From Pseudomonadota bacterium (GTDB lineage Bacteria; Pseudomonadota; Gammaproteobacteria; Burkholderiales; REEB80), in contig JAGWIG010000003.1 in assembly GCA_028873515.1 (NCBI GenBank), positions 1 through 64,000 of the forward strand: DNA of 64,000 nt, written 5' to 3'. The translations under genes and the position numbers were made by a program. The number at the start of each line of letters is the position of its first letter. Position 1 is the stretch's first letter. This document shows positions 35,413-46,471 of this stretch, in pieces. A model generated the notes under the pieces. The model did no database searches. It had not been told where the DNA came from and worked only from the letters and a program-made list of their open reading frames with translations.

Positions 35413-35884
35413 GCTGACATTAAAAAGCCGCGCAATTGGATATCTCGCGAGACGCGAATATGCCGGAGCGGAGCTTTACCGTAAATTGCTGCCCTATGCT
35501 GAATCAGGAGATCAACTTGAAAGCCTGATTCGTGACCTGAAATCTGAAGGATATCTTTCTGATTTCAGGTTTGCACAGCAGCTTGTCGAAATCCGTAGCC
35601 GAAAATTTGGGATAAGACGTATCAGTCATGAATTAAAAAAGCATGGCCTGTCTGCTGAAGTTGTTGATGTTTTTTTGGTGCAGATCAAGGCTGAAGAACC
35701 CGATCATATTAAAAGTGTCTGGCAAAAAAAATTTGGCCATCCGGCTGGGGATGTCCTGGAACGAATGAAGCAGCAGCGTTTTTTGGAGAATCGTGGTTTT
35801 AGTCGTGATGCCATAAGGCAATTATTTATCAGCCTTGGTGAGAGTGAAGATTTAAATTTTCCAGTTGTTGATGAGATGGGTTGA
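35402..35884 (+). CDS. recX: RecA regulator RecX
   Basis: A 160-residue helical repeat protein: [57 protein letters not shown], and a final [17 protein letters not shown]. RecX modulates RecA filaments. ATG 35402 lies eleven bases inside the recA end; the longer frame from 35321 only reads recA in another frame. Confidence 0.93.
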   Translation: MRNKLTLKSRAIGYLARREYAGAELYRKLLPYAESGDQLESLIRDLKSEGYLSDFRFAQQLVEIRSRKFGIRRISHELKKHGLSAEVVDVFLVQIKAEEPDHIKSVWQKKFGHPAGDVLERMKQQRFLENRGFSRDAIRQLFISLGESEDLNFPVVDEMG

Positions 35885-35892
35885 TTTTAAAT

Positions 35893-38487
35893 ATGAAAAC
35901 AAGCGAAATTCGTAAAAGGTTCCTGAATTATTTCGAACGTAATGGACATGAGCGGGTAGCAAGTAGTTCCCTGGTCCCAGGTGATGATCCTACCCTGCTG
36001 TTTACCAATGCCGGGATGGTACAGTTTAAGGACGTGTTTCTCGGGCGTGAAACGCGATCCTACAGTCGTGCGGTATCCAGTCAACGCTGTGTTCGTGCGG
36101 GTGGGAAGCATAATGATCTGGAAAACGTGGGTTATACCGCCCGGCACCATACATTTTTTGAAATGTTGGGTAATTTTAGCTTTGGTGAATATTTCAAGTT
36201 TGAGGCAATTTCCTTTGCGTGGGAATTTCTGACCCAGGAGCTGGGGTTACCGAAAGACAAACTCTGGGTAACGGTGTTTGAGGAAGATGATGAGGCCGCA
36301 GCAATTTGGGAGAACCACATTGGCGTGGCTACAGATCGTATCGTTCGTATTGGTTCAAAAGATAACTTCTGGCAAATGGGAGATACTGGACCCTGTGGCC
36401 CATGTACAGAGATTTTTTTCGACCATGGCCCTACGGTTTCAGGAGGCCCTCCGGGTTCCAAAGAACAGGATGGTGATCGTTATATTGAGATCTGGAATCT
36501 TGTTTTTATGCAATATAACCGTGATAAAGAAGGGGTGCTGCATCCCCTGCCGAGGCCTTCTGTAGATACGGGAATGGGGCTGGAGCGTATCGCAGCTGTT
36601 CTTCAGGGTGTTCATAACAATTATGACATTGATATTTTTCAGGATTTGATTCGTGCAGCGGCCAGAAAAACAGGATGTGCTGATTTAACGTCAAGTTCTT
36701 TGAAGGTAATTGCAGATCATATTCGCGCCTGTAGTTTCCTGATTGTGGATGGTGTTATACCGGGTAATGAGGGTCGGGGTTATGTATTGCGAAGAATTAT
36801 CCGTCGTGCCAGCCGTCATGGATATAAACTTGGGCAGAAATCTCCATTTTTTCATCGCCTGGTAACTGATTTGGTGGCTGTAATGGGAGATGCATATCTG
36901 GAACTGGTTGATGCCGCCCCACGAGTGACAGAGATATTGCGACAGGAGGAGGACCGCTTTGCTGAAACGCTCGAGAATGGGATGGCCATTCTTGATACTG
37001 CAATGCAAACAGGAGACCCTATTCTCGATGGAGGAATGGTTTTTGCCCTGTACGACACTTATGGATTCCCACTAGACCTTACGGCCGATATTGCTCGGGA
37101 GAGGGGATATACTGTTGATTTTTCAGGATTTGAACGAGCTATGGCGCTTCAGCGCGAACAGTCAAGGCGCCATTCCAAGTTTTCCATGCAGGAGATAGTT
37201 TCATTTGAGGGTCAAGCCACAGTCTTCCATGGTTATGATACATTGCAATACCCAGCTATTGTTCTGGCATTGTATCGTGAAGGCGTTCTGGTAGAGAGTA
37301 TCCGTGCAGGTGATGAAGCGGTTGTGGTCCTTGATGAAACACCATTTTATGCCGAATCAGGAGGCCAGATTGGCGATTGTGGAACTTTGCACTCTGCTCA
37401 TGGTCAGTTTGAGGTTCGGGATACGCAAAAGATTCAGGCAGAGGTATTTGGTCACAGAGGGGTAGTGACAACTGGGCAACTGGCAATTGGAGAGTCTGTA
37501 GAAGCGATTGTGGATGGAACTGCCCGTCGTAGGGCAGCATATAATCATTCAGCGACACATCTGTTACATTCGGCCTTGCGTAAAGTGCTGGGTTCCCATG
37601 TGTTACAGAAAGGTTCGCTTGTTGATCCTGAACGGTTACGCTTTGATTTTGCTCATTCTCAGAGCATGACAGATGCTGAACTTCGTGAAGTTGAGAAGCT
37701 TGTCAATGATGAGATTCGAAGCAATCATTCGGTTGATGTTCGGTTGATGAAATATGATGAAGCTGTCAGGCATGGCGCGATGGCATTGTTTGGTGAGAAA
37801 TATGGTAATGAAGTGCGTGTTATTAACATGGGTGAATTTTCTACTGAACTTTGTGGTGGAACTCATGTGAGGCGAACTGGTGATATTGGTGCATTCAAGA
37901 TTATCAGTGAATCAGCAGTCGCTTCAGGAATACGCCGGATCGAAGCGGTTACCGCAGATGCAGCTGTCAGTTATGTACAGCGTCAGGAAGAAATGCTGCG
38001 TGAATTGGCTCGCAGTCTTAGGGTTCAACCCCAGGAAGCCGCCGCAAGGCTGGCACAGATGCTGGATAATGTTCGTCAAATGGAAAAAGAATTAGACCGG
38101 TTGAAGGCAAAGGTTGCCACTTCAAATGTTGCCGAGCTTGCTGCCAAGGCAGTCGAAACCAATGGGGTTAAGGTGCTGGCAACCCAAATTCAGGGCGCTG
38201 ATGCGAAAGTTCTGCGTGAGGTAATGGATTTGATCAAGGAGCGGTTCAAATCAAGCGTTGTTGTGCTTGGCAGTATAGAAGGAGATCGGGTAATCCTGAT
38301 CGCAGGAGTGAGTGACGATTTGACTGGAAAAATCAAGGCAGGTGAATTGGTTAGTTTTGTTGCTTCGGAAGTTGGGGGAAAAGGCGGGGGTCGAGCGGAC
38401 ATGGCTCAAGCCGGGGGGAACCAGCCTGACAAATTACCTTATGCACTGGAATTGGTGATTGATTGGGTTAAAAACCGGCTTGCCTGA
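35893..38487 (+). CDS. alaS: Alanyl-tRNA synthetase
   Basis: An 864-residue class II synthetase. The N-terminal catalytic core begins [20 protein letters not shown] and includes [15 protein letters not shown] and [17 protein letters not shown]. The editing domain has [16 protein letters not shown] and the CGGTHV zinc motif; the C-Ala domain ends with [19 protein letters not shown] at 35881 would add four residues; ATG 35893 matches the family. It follows recX closely. Confidence 0.97.
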   Translation: MKTSEIRKRFLNYFERNGHERVASSSLVPGDDPTLLFTNAGMVQFKDVFLGRETRSYSRAVSSQRCVRAGGKHNDLENVGYTARHHTFFEMLGNFSFGEYFKFEAISFAWEFLTQELGLPKDKLWVTVFEEDDEAAAIWENHIGVATDRIVRIGSKDNFWQMGDTGPCGPCTEIFFDHGPTVSGGPPGSKEQDGDRYIEIWNLVFMQYNRDKEGVLHPLPRPSVDTGMGLERIAAVLQGVHNNYDIDIFQDLIRAAARKTGCADLTSSSLKVIADHIRACSFLIVDGVIPGNEGRGYVLRRIIRRASRHGYKLGQKSPFFHRLVTDLVAVMGDAYLELVDAAPRVTEILRQEEDRFAETLENGMAILDTAMQTGDPILDGGMVFALYDTYGFPLDLTADIARERGYTVDFSGFERAMALQREQSRRHSKFSMQEIVSFEGQATVFHGYDTLQYPAIVLALYREGVLVESIRAGDEAVVVLDETPFYAESGGQIGDCGTLHSAHGQFEVRDTQKIQAEVFGHRGVVTTGQLAIGESVEAIVDGTARRRAAYNHSATHLLHSALRKVLGSHVLQKGSLVDPERLRFDFAHSQSMTDAELREVEKLVNDEIRSNHSVDVRLMKYDEAVRHGAMALFGEKYGNEVRVINMGEFSTELCGGTHVRRTGDIGAFKIISESAVASGIRRIEAVTADAAVSYVQRQEEMLRELARSLRVQPQEAAARLAQMLDNVRQMEKELDRLKAKVATSNVAELAAKAVETNGVKVLATQIQGADAKVLREVMDLIKERFKSSVVVLGSIEGDRVILIAGVSDDLTGKIKAGELVSFVASEVGGKGGGRADMAQAGGNQPDKLPYALELVIDWVKNRLA

Positions 38488-38688
38488 TACAGGCCGTTTG
38501 CTGAACCAGTTCTGGCTGGCCAAATTAACCTGCCATTTTGTCAGCCTTGCCTATTCACGATTGCACAGGAACCATGCAGGCTTCCTGTTTCACCTGATGC
38601 GGACTTCGCCTTCATTTTGCGACGAGGGTCAGAACTTTTCTCTCCGCAGGTCGATATCCCTGGTTGTGAGGGTCAATCATATCCTTTA

Positions 38689-41643
38689 TCAGGTTTTTTC
38701 TGTCCGTCTCAAGCGACTCTGAAGTCTTCTGGCTATCTCTCCAAAGACTTCAGTTTGAGTTGGATGTGGATGAATTGCTTTGGCAACCTGGGTTAATGAC
38801 ATGCCTGCAGTGACCATCATGACCGCTTCGCCAATAAGGGTGTCTGCATGATCCGTAAGGAAATGCACACCGATTATGGATTGAGTAGTCTTATTGGCCA
38901 CTATTTTGATAAACCCTTTTGTTTCACCGGTAATCATGGCTTTTGCATCGATATTCATGGGCATTTTTGCTTCGATTGTCTCGATGCCTTTCGTTTTGGC
39001 CTGAGCACTGCTTAACCCAACGAAAGCCGCCTGTGGACGGGTAAATATGACGCCACAATCAAGGCCGGCATTGTAATTCATTGGCTCACCAAGAAGATTG
39101 GCGGCAGCTATCCTTCCTTGTGCCGCTGCAGTGTGGGCAAGCATATAACCACCAATCACATCTCCAACAGCATAGATATGTGGAATTGAAGTACGGCCAC
39201 TGGAATCAGTCTGGATGGCAGCGCCATTAAGAGTAATGCCAGCTTTGTCCAAATCAAGTTTTGCGGTGTCTGGTCGTTTACCTGTGGCCATGAGCACAAA
39301 ATCACATTGGAACTGGTGTCCAGTTCCATTCGCCTGATAGCTTATTTTCATTTTTCCGGGTTTGCCGGAAATTTGATTAATCATGGCCTGGGTTACGACG
39401 GAAAGTTTGGGTTCATTGTTGAGAATCTCACCGAGCTGTTTGGCAACTTCTTCCTCAACTTCCATCAATGGACGTTCATTGGCTTCAAGCAGCAGGATTT
39501 CAGTGCCGAAATCATGAAAAATCTGGGCCATTTCAACGCCTATCGCACCGGCTCCAATAATGCCGAGTTTCTTTGGAAGGGTATTAAGTGACCAGATACT
39601 GTCTGAAGTAAGTACTCCTGAGTCGAGATTTTCATGGGCTCCAGGAATAGGTGGTACATAGGGTGGAGCCCCGGTTGCAATAACTGCTGCTCCAAAAGTG
39701 ATTTCTGAAGTTTGTCCATTCGGAGAAGTAACGCTCAATCGGTGACTATCTAGGAATTTTGCAACTCCTTCTATTAATTCTATTTTTAACCCTCGATCTG
39801 TCTGTGCTGCCATTTCACCACGTTTTGCCAGGATATTTTTGCGATGGATTTCCAGTGCTTCCCATGAGATAACAGATGGTGTTGGGTTGGTGATCCCTAG
39901 CATGGCATCATGTGCCCGATCTCTTAACCGATCAGCAGCAGCACGCCATGTCTTGCTGGGAATACATCCACGCCAGAGACATTCTCCCCCAGGTAATGGC
40001 GCGTCATTTATCATGGCTACTTTGATACCGTGGTCGGCCAGGTGTCTGGCACAATCCTCCCCCCCAGGCCCCCCTCCAATGATTACAACAGGGAAATCGA
40101 AATTACCGGAAGGAATGGGGTTGCTTGTCGTGCCTAGCCATGTTCCAGGGGCTTCTATGGCCTGTTTTAAATCTTTCATGAATTCTGCGGCGTGCACCCC
40201 ATTCAATACCCGATGATCGCAGGTGATGTCCAATGCCATGCCATTTGGTCCAGATGCTGGGATAGCCAGGATGGCAGCAATGCCAGGTGTCGGGATGGCA
40301 GTAAAATGATCAACCCCGAACATGCCAAGATTAGAAATAGTAAAGGTTGGATTGGTATACTCTTCGGGAGAAAGTTTACGCGTTCGAGCACGAGGGACAA
40401 TATCGTCAAATTCTTTTTGTAATTGCGCCAGGTTTTTATCCTGGACATCGCGCAGGATAGGCACAACAAGACCACCTTGTTCAGCTGCAACTGCAATACC
40501 AAAATCATGGTTATTCCGTTCAACAATCCGATCAAGAGGCTGATAGGCATAATTAACTGCCGGGTGTTTTCGCATTACCTCAGAACAAGCTTTTGCAATT
40601 GCAATGGTAAAAGATACCCCTGAAGATCGAGCCATCTGAATTAATTTTTCTGGATGTACTTTGACACTCAGATGGAAGGTTGGAAGAGTCAGGGCAGCAG
40701 TCATGGAATGGGCAACGGCTTTTTCCATGGCCGTCATTGGGCGGCCATTTCCCGGTACCTGAACCTGAGGCAGTTGGTGTGCAACCTCTTCCATTGTAGG
40801 CTGAGAGTGAATGACATCAATGGAAGTGATTACGCCATTCGGGCCCGTAGCTGAAATAATGTTGAGGTCGACTCCTTTTTGTGCCGCAAGTTTGCGCGCG
40901 TAGGGAGAAACGTAGCGATTACTGGGTCGTGGTGCAGGTTTTACCCGGGTTTGGGGAATACCCGATCTATCAGGGTACAGTATGGATGCAGGCGCTTCTT
41001 CAATGGCGTGCAGGTCTGGAAGCTCTTCAGAATCCTCAATAATCTTGTGAGATGAAGAAATCCTGACCTGATCATGGCGGACACGTGTTTGTGCATCAAC
41101 AATGAACCCCATAGGATGACCGACACTGATAACCGACTCAACGCTTGCAAGCGGTCCCGACAGGATGCCATCCTGGAAGACTTCTACATCCATAATGGCT
41201 TTATCCGTTTCAACTGTCGCGACAATATCACCTCTGTGGACAGTATCACCGACATTTTTTTCCCAGCTGATAACTGTACCCTGTGTCATGGTGTCAGATA
41301 ACTGGGGCATCAGGATGGGCGTGCCTGCGTCATGAGGTATGATGTCACTTGAAACTTGTCGGGATACCAGTTCATCTTGGGCGATCTGGAGATCACCCGC
41401 AGTGTCAGATATATATCCCATAGGGCTACCGACACTGACTGTTGCACCAATTTCGGCCAAGGGGCCAGCCAGATAACCTTCCTTGAACACTTCCACGTCC
41501 ATAATGGCTTTGTCTGTTTCAACCGTGGCCACAATATCCCCACGGGCTACGCGATCACCAGGTTGCTTCTCCCAGGAGATAATTACGCCTTCAGTCATTG
41601 TGTCTGAAAGTTGTGGCATTGAAATGACAAAGTGTGCTGACAT
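38689..41643 (-). CDS. Fused pyruvate dehydrogenase E2 (dihydrolipoamide acetyltransferase) and E3 (dihydrolipoamide dehydrogenase)
   Basis: A 984-residue single chain. Two lipoyl domains each carry ETDKAIMDVEVF (near residues 43 and 142). A peripheral-subunit-binding domain follows (VSPYARKLAAQKGVDL), then the E2 catalytic domain (TFTISNLGMFGVDHF, CDHRVLNGVHAAEFM) to ~500. E3 begins at VVIIGGGPGGEDCARHLA with the redox pair in GGECLWRGCIPSKTW, an NAD fold at LGIIGAGAIGVEMAQ, and the C-terminal HPHPTQTE with the catalytic His/Glu. In E2 the usual HxxxDG is HRVLNG. E2 and E3 are normally separate proteins, and direct fusion is unusual. It is the last gene of the E1-alpha/E1-beta operon. Confidence 0.95.
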   Translation of the reverse strand: MSAHFVISMPQLSDTMTEGVIISWEKQPGDRVARGDIVATVETDKAIMDVEVFKEGYLAGPLAEIGATVSVGSPMGYISDTAGDLQIAQDELVSRQVSSDIIPHDAGTPILMPQLSDTMTQGTVISWEKNVGDTVHRGDIVATVETDKAIMDVEVFQDGILSGPLASVESVISVGHPMGFIVDAQTRVRHDQVRISSSHKIIEDSEELPDLHAIEEAPASILYPDRSGIPQTRVKPAPRPSNRYVSPYARKLAAQKGVDLNIISATGPNGVITSIDVIHSQPTMEEVAHQLPQVQVPGNGRPMTAMEKAVAHSMTAALTLPTFHLSVKVHPEKLIQMARSSGVSFTIAIAKACSEVMRKHPAVNYAYQPLDRIVERNNHDFGIAVAAEQGGLVVPILRDVQDKNLAQLQKEFDDIVPRARTRKLSPEEYTNPTFTISNLGMFGVDHFTAIPTPGIAAILAIPASGPNGMALDITCDHRVLNGVHAAEFMKDLKQAIEAPGTWLGTTSNPIPSGNFDFPVVIIGGGPGGEDCARHLADHGIKVAMINDAPLPGGECLWRGCIPSKTWRAAADRLRDRAHDAMLGITNPTPSVISWEALEIHRKNILAKRGEMAAQTDRGLKIELIEGVAKFLDSHRLSVTSPNGQTSEITFGAAVIATGAPPYVPPIPGAHENLDSGVLTSDSIWSLNTLPKKLGIIGAGAIGVEMAQIFHDFGTEILLLEANERPLMEVEEEVAKQLGEILNNEPKLSVVTQAMINQISGKPGKMKISYQANGTGHQFQCDFVLMATGKRPDTAKLDLDKAGITLNGAAIQTDSSGRTSIPHIYAVGDVIGGYMLAHTAAAQGRIAAANLLGEPMNYNAGLDCGVIFTRPQAAFVGLSSAQAKTKGIETIEAKMPMNIDAKAMITGETKGFIKIVANKTTQSIIGVHFLTDHADTLIGEAVMMVTAGMSLTQVAKAIHPHPTQTEVFGEIARRLQSRLRRTEKT

Positions 41644-41695
41644 GAGAGTTCCCTGCTTCTTTAATTAATGCGTTACATCTTTATGATAACCCGCC

Positions 41696-42679
41696 TTATG
41701 ATTTACCCAACAGTTTTAAGACTGTTTGGACAACATCCTCCGGATTTGGAATGGCTGCCTTTTCCAGTATATGACTGTATGGAATGGGAACATGTTTGGC
41801 ATGAACCCTTATTGGAGCAGCATCCAGTTCGTAAAAACATTCCTCATTGATGATGCTGATTATTTCTGATCCTACACCAACCGGGCCTTCATCTTCTTCA
41901 ACTATGACTGCCCGGTGAGTTTTGCTGACTGACTTGCGGATTCCGGTTCGATCAATGGGTGAGAGTGCGTAAAGGTCAATAACCTCGGCATTGATACCAT
42001 GCTGGCGAGCCAGGATGTCAGCTGCATTTAGGCACCAGAGTACGGATATGTTGTAGCCAAACAGCGTAACATCGGTACCTGATCGGGATATTTCAGAGCC
42101 TTCCAGAGGGTGTAGGTATTCTTCATCTGGCACATCTCCTTTGATATTGTACATTAGCTCATGTTCATTGATGAACACAGGATCAGGACTTCGAACTGCA
42201 GATTTGAGTAATCCATAAGCCTGTTTAGGGCTGCTGGGTGTAACAACCCTCAGTCCAGGAGTTCCCATGAAGACCCTTTCCATACGGGCAGAATGCTGGG
42301 CGCCAAGTTGATGTGCAGCTCCGCCAGGCGTACGTATGACAACAGGCGCCGTAAGCTGGCCACCAGACATGTAACGTACTTTTGCAGCGCTGTTCATAAT
42401 CTGATCCATGGCAAGCCAGGCAAAATTGACGGACATAATTTCGATAATAGGTTTTATGCCAAGAAATGATGCCCCAATTCCGAGGCCGGTATAACTGTTC
42501 TCGGAAATGGGAGTATCAATGACCCGAAGGGGCCCATATTTATTGTAGAGCCCGGTGGTTGCCTTATAGGTCCCCCCCAGTACGCCCACATCAATGCCCA
42601 TGGTAATCACCATGGGATCTCTTTCCATTTCTTCATCATGGGCACGCTGGATTGCCTGCCAGTAGGTTAATTCTGCCAT
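41696..42679 (-). CDS. pdhB: Pyruvate dehydrogenase E1 component, beta subunit
   Basis: A 327-residue transketolase-like subunit: ELTYWQAIQRAHDEEMERDP, TPISENSYTGLGIGASFLG, PVVIRTPGGAAHQLGAQHS and the C-terminal VIVEEDEGPVGVGSEI. With the alpha subunit it decarboxylates pyruvate using thiamine diphosphate. Betaproteobacteria commonly use the single-chain AceE, so the heterotetrameric type is notable. It sits 27 bases after pdhA and 52 bases before the E2-E3 gene. Confidence 0.94.
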   Translation of the reverse strand: MAELTYWQAIQRAHDEEMERDPMVITMGIDVGVLGGTYKATTGLYNKYGPLRVIDTPISENSYTGLGIGASFLGIKPIIEIMSVNFAWLAMDQIMNSAAKVRYMSGGQLTAPVVIRTPGGAAHQLGAQHSARMERVFMGTPGLRVVTPSSPKQAYGLLKSAVRSPDPVFINEHELMYNIKGDVPDEEYLHPLEGSEISRSGTDVTLFGYNISVLWCLNAADILARQHGINAEVIDLYALSPIDRTGIRKSVSKTHRAVIVEEDEGPVGVGSEIISIINEECFYELDAAPIRVHAKHVPIPYSHILEKAAIPNPEDVVQTVLKLLGKS

Positions 42680-42706
42680 GTTCTGCCTTCTATTATCTGT
42701 GTGCCG

Positions 42707-43666
42707 TCATGCCAGGACGTACTTTTCCAGATCCTCTGGAACAGGTTCTGGAGATTCATTGGCGAAAGCTACGACCTCATGGTCAATAAAGCTCATGATT
42801 TCCTGATCCATTGCAGCATACTCATCCGCAGTGAGGATTTTTTCCTGGATGAGTCTTTCATACAGAATGTTCAGGGGATCACGTTTTTTCCACGTTTCTT
42901 CTTCCGTCTTATCTCGATATGCATTGGAATCGGACATGGAGTGTCCGCGGAAACGATAGGTTTTGAGTTCAAGAAAATATGGGCCCTTGCGCCCACGGAC
43001 ATATTCCACAGCTTTTTTGGCATGTTCATAAACAATGTCAAAATCCTGACCATCACATACATCAGATTCAACATTATTTCCATTTAGCCGTTTATATTGG
43101 TCAATAACGGCAGTTGAGCGGTATATCGATGTACCAATACCATAGAGATTGTTTTCACAGATAAAAAGAACAGGTAATTTCCATAATGAACACATGTTCA
43201 TGGTTTCGTGAAAACTACCTTGATTGTTCGCGGCATCCCCAAGAAAGCAGATGACAATCTCGGCACCGCCTTTTAGCTGAATGGCTTTCGCCATGCCGGC
43301 AGCCAGGGGAAAGGGGCCGCCAACCAAAGCATATCCACCCATGAACCGATGGCTAACATCGAATATGTGCATGGAGCCCCCCCGCCCTTTGCAGCATCCT
43401 GTTTCCTTTCCATAAAGTTCGGCCATGATGATTTTTGGGTCCGTGCCACATCGAATTGCATGGACATGGTCACGATAACCGGTAATGACATAATCAAATC
43501 CGGGCCTGGCTGCTTCCATGACACCCTGGGCACAGGCTTCCTGCCCGGGATAGAGGTGCAAGAACCCACCGATTTTGCGCTGGACATAATCCTGGTAGCA
43601 GCGCTCTTCGAAACGGCGTGCAAAAAGCATGTCGCGCAGCACGCGTTTTTTTTCTGCTAATTCCAT
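42707..43666 (-). CDS. pdhA: Pyruvate dehydrogenase E1 component, alpha subunit
   Basis: A 319-residue protein with RRFEERCYQDYVQRKIGGF, LYPGQEACAQGVMEA, KGRGGSMHIFD and the thiamine diphosphate motif starting GDAANNQGSFHETMNM and ending ENN (GDA in place of the usual GDG). The phosphorylation-loop-like segment YRFRGHSMSD is present, as in all alpha subunits. It is the first gene of the minus-strand pdh operon. Confidence 0.94.
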   Translation of the reverse strand: MELAEKKRVLRDMLFARRFEERCYQDYVQRKIGGFLHLYPGQEACAQGVMEAARPGFDYVITGYRDHVHAIRCGTDPKIIMAELYGKETGCCKGRGGSMHIFDVSHRFMGGYALVGGPFPLAAGMAKAIQLKGGAEIVICFLGDAANNQGSFHETMNMCSLWKLPVLFICENNLYGIGTSIYRSTAVIDQYKRLNGNNVESDVCDGQDFDIVYEHAKKAVEYVRGRKGPYFLELKTYRFRGHSMSDSNAYRDKTEEETWKKRDPLNILYERLIQEKILTADEYAAMDQEIMSFIDHEVVAFANESPEPVPEDLEKYVLA

Positions 43667-43856
43667 TCAGGTTTCCTTATCGATAGAATGCCAGCCTCAC
43701 ATATGTATTATGCGTTTTAGCGCTGCTGGTACGGATGGCTGATTCTATTCTGGTTGCGGAGTGTATCAAACAAATTTCTAATCATTACCATTTTATATTG
43801 GCCGGTCAAGTTTCAGATTATTCTGCGCGTCATGGAAAACTGTTAAAAATCCCTCT

Positions 43857-44099
43857 TCATTTACGTTGGGTGCTGCAAAGATTAAGCCATTGCCGGATTT
43901 TTTGCCAGCAACCTGGCTTACCCGGACGGTTTTTGGATAATATTTCATCCTGTATAACACTTTCTTTCACTAATTCATGTATCTGGCGCATACTCATACC
44001 ACCTGGTCCCAGCATTTCGTCCGGATTTGTTTCATCATCCATGTCTGGTGCCTGATAAGCCTGGGCTATGGTAAACTTGGTAGGATTATAACATTTCAC
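43857..44099 (-). CDS. Hypothetical 80-residue protein upstream of pdhA
   Basis: This minus-strand frame begins [20 protein letters not shown], contains an acidic centre ([14 protein letters not shown]) and a helical segment [20 protein letters not shown], and ends basic. It has the composition of a soluble protein. It is divergent from aroC and precedes pdhA by 190 bases. I do not recognise a family. The opposite strand also carries an open frame (43735-44055), which is rich in Cys, Ser and Ile and looks less protein-like. Confidence 0.4.
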   Translation of the reverse strand: MKCYNPTKFTIAQAYQAPDMDDETNPDEMLGPGGMSMRQIHELVKESVIQDEILSKNRPGKPGCWQKIRQWLNLCSTQRK

Positions 44100-44148
44100 C
44101 TGTTACGTGTCGCGTAGCCGTAGTAGGTCCCTATATCAGGAAAGCCAC

Positions 44149-45252
44149 ATGTCAGGCAACACTTTTGGACAATTGTTTTGCGTTACCTCTTTTGGTGAGT
44201 CTCATGGACCGGCAATTGGTTGCGTGGTGGATGGCTGCCCTCCAGGGCTGGCGATTTCACCTGAAGACATCCAAAAAGACCTGGATCGGCGTAAACCCGG
44301 AACATCACGTCATGTTACCCAAAGACGTGAATCCGATCGAGTGGAAATCCTTTCTGGTGTTTTTGAGGGTCAGACCACGGGCACGCCCATTGCATTATTG
44401 ATTCGGAATGAAGACCAGCGTTCCAAGGATTATGGGAATATCAGTGAGTCATTTCGACCGGGCCACGCTGACTGGACTTATCTAAAAAAATACGGGATAC
44501 GTGATTACCGTGGCGGCGGGAGATCTTCTGCCAGGGAAACTGCCGTGAGAGTAGCGGCAGGTGCCATAGCCCGTAAATGGCTCATGAATAAATATGGGAT
44601 TCTGATTCGAGGATACCTTTCGCAATTAGGCCCCATATCAATCCCGCTGGTTGACTGGGACGAAATTGATTCTAACCCTTTTTTTTGCCCGGATGCGGGG
44701 AAAGTGGAAGAGTTGGAGGCATTTATGGACAGCCTGAGAAAATCCGGTGATTCTGTGGGTGCAAGGGTGACAATTGTCGTTAACCATGTTCCTCCCGGGT
44801 GGGGAGAGCCCGTGTATGGCAAACTGGATGCAGATCTTGCTTCTGCATTGATGGGAATTAATGCGGTTAAGGGAGTAGAGATAGGAGCTGGTTTTTCTTC
44901 TGTGATGCAGATGGGTACGGAGCATAATGATGAAATTACCCCTGAGGGATTTTTATCAAATAATGCCGGAGGCATTTTGGGAGGAATTTCAACAGGCCAG
45001 GATATTGTTGCCTCGATTGCAGTCAAGCCTACTTCAAGTACACGCCTGCCTCGCAAATCAATTAATCTTGCAGGTGAAGCGGTTATGATTGAAACCCACG
45101 GCCGTCATGATCCCTGTGTAGGAATTCGTGCAACGCCAATCGCTGAAGCGATGATGGCTCTTGTAATTATTGATCATGCATTGCGGCACAGAGCTCAAAA
45201 TGCTGATGTCATAAGTCCGGCGCCAGATATTCCAGTTTGGCCGGGCGTCTGA
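44149..45252 (+). CDS. aroC: Chorismate synthase
   Basis: A 367-residue protein starting at ATG 44149 ([20 protein letters not shown]), eight bases after AGGA. Family signatures [27 protein letters not shown] with [13 protein letters not shown], and the C-terminal [18 protein letters not shown] are present. It makes chorismate in the shikimate pathway, supplying the trp genes farther right. The upstream extension of the frame to 44107 is not needed. Confidence 0.96.
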   Translation: MSGNTFGQLFCVTSFGESHGPAIGCVVDGCPPGLAISPEDIQKDLDRRKPGTSRHVTQRRESDRVEILSGVFEGQTTGTPIALLIRNEDQRSKDYGNISESFRPGHADWTYLKKYGIRDYRGGGRSSARETAVRVAAGAIARKWLMNKYGILIRGYLSQLGPISIPLVDWDEIDSNPFFCPDAGKVEELEAFMDSLRKSGDSVGARVTIVVNHVPPGWGEPVYGKLDADLASALMGINAVKGVEIGAGFSSVMQMGTEHNDEITPEGFLSNNAGGILGGISTGQDIVASIAVKPTSSTRLPRKSINLAGEAVMIETHGRHDPCVGIRATPIAEAMMALVIIDHALRHRAQNADVISPAPDIPVWPGV

Positions 45253-45270
45253 ATTTCTCGGGAGCAGGAC

Positions 45271-46434
45271 GTGAACGCGAGATCGCGGCTTGCAGCCTTC
45301 TATTTTTTCTATTTTGCAAGTGTTGGCGCCATCACTCCCTATTTTGGCCTTTATTTCAAATCGTTGGGCGCTGATGCGGGTCAAGTTGGCCTGTTTATGG
45401 CGCTGCTGCAGGTCATGCGGATTTTTAGCCCCAATCTCTGGGGCCATTTGGCTGATCGTTATGGATCACGTTCTGGCCTGATTCTTTATGCTGCTCTCGG
45501 AAGCCTTATGGCCTATCTGGGATTTTTTATGTCCATAAATCTTCTCTTGCTGGTTCCTGTCATCGCACTCTTCAGTTTTTTTTGGAATGCCCCATTGCCT
45601 TTGGTCGAAGCAGCAACACTTAATTTTCTTGGCGCGAGAACTGAAGGGTATGGGCATATCCGGCTTTGGGGTTCGATTGGATTTATTCTGAGCGTAGTTT
45701 CAACAGGCCTCTTTCTCGACAGATATGCGGTAAGGGGCATCTTGTGGGTTACACTTGGCCTGCTTGCTGCTACTGCCGCTTTGTCGGGATATCTGCCGGT
45801 GTCAGGCCCGACTCCTGGAATTGTTGAAAAAGGGAAGAAAGGTTTACCTGGTAGTCCTGCAAGGATAGCCATATTTTTATCTGCCTGTTTCTTAATGTCC
45901 GCTGCACATGGCACATATTATGCGTTTTATTCCATTTATCTGGTTGAGAATGGATATTCTCGTGGGGTAGTAGGAGCATTATGGGCCTTGGGAGTGTTAT
46001 GTGAAATTGGTGCCTTTCTCATCATGCCTAGACTCTGGGCACGTTTTGGTGTGCGCAGACTCCTGCTAACGGCATTCCTTGGTGCCGCTTTGCGTTTTGC
46101 GCTGATTGGGTTTGCAATCAGGTACCCCGGGTTGATTATCTTTGCTCAAACCTTGCATGCTTTGACATTTGCTGTTTTTCATGCGTCTGCAGTAACGGTA
46201 ATATATCGATTTTTTCCGGGTCGGAGTCAAGCCAGAGGACAGGCTCTTTATACTAGTGTTGGATATGGGGCCGGAGGCAGCGTCGGGGGAGTGCTGGGGG
46301 GGGTGCTGTGGGATAGCTACGGCCCGGCCTGTATGTTTGCTGCTGCCGCTATTTCAGCATTTTTAGGATTTTTGTTGGTCAAGATTTGTTTGCAAGAGCC
46401 AGAGGCTACTGGCAGGAGCATGCTAAATATGTGA
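45271..46434 (+). CDS. Major facilitator superfamily transporter (HcaT/nucleoside-symporter-like)
   Basis: A 387-residue protein with about twelve membrane segments, starting with GTG 45271. It opens [20 protein letters not shown] and has the MFS loop [10 protein letters not shown] after helix 2. The [12 protein letters not shown] start and the paired helices resemble the MFS_1-like group that includes HcaT and LacY relatives. Substrate unknown. It sits 18 bases after aroC and just before leuC. Confidence 0.85.
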   Translation: MNARSRLAAFYFFYFASVGAITPYFGLYFKSLGADAGQVGLFMALLQVMRIFSPNLWGHLADRYGSRSGLILYAALGSLMAYLGFFMSINLLLLVPVIALFSFFWNAPLPLVEAATLNFLGARTEGYGHIRLWGSIGFILSVVSTGLFLDRYAVRGILWVTLGLLAATAALSGYLPVSGPTPGIVEKGKKGLPGSPARIAIFLSACFLMSAAHGTYYAFYSIYLVENGYSRGVVGALWALGVLCEIGAFLIMPRLWARFGVRRLLLTAFLGAALRFALIGFAIRYPGLIIFAQTLHALTFAVFHASAVTVIYRFFPGRSQARGQALYTSVGYGAGGSVGGVLGGVLWDSYGPACMFAAAAISAFLGFLLVKICLQEPEATGRSMLNM

Positions 46435-46471
46435 TAATTTCTACTTTTCCTGTTTTTTTGCTAGGTCTGGA

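Noticed and set aside
43735-44055. A 106-residue plus-strand frame between pdhA and aroC
   Set aside because: Its composition (rich in Cys, Ser, Ile and Pro without any motif) looks like an antisense shadow; the minus-strand 80-residue frame is more plausible.
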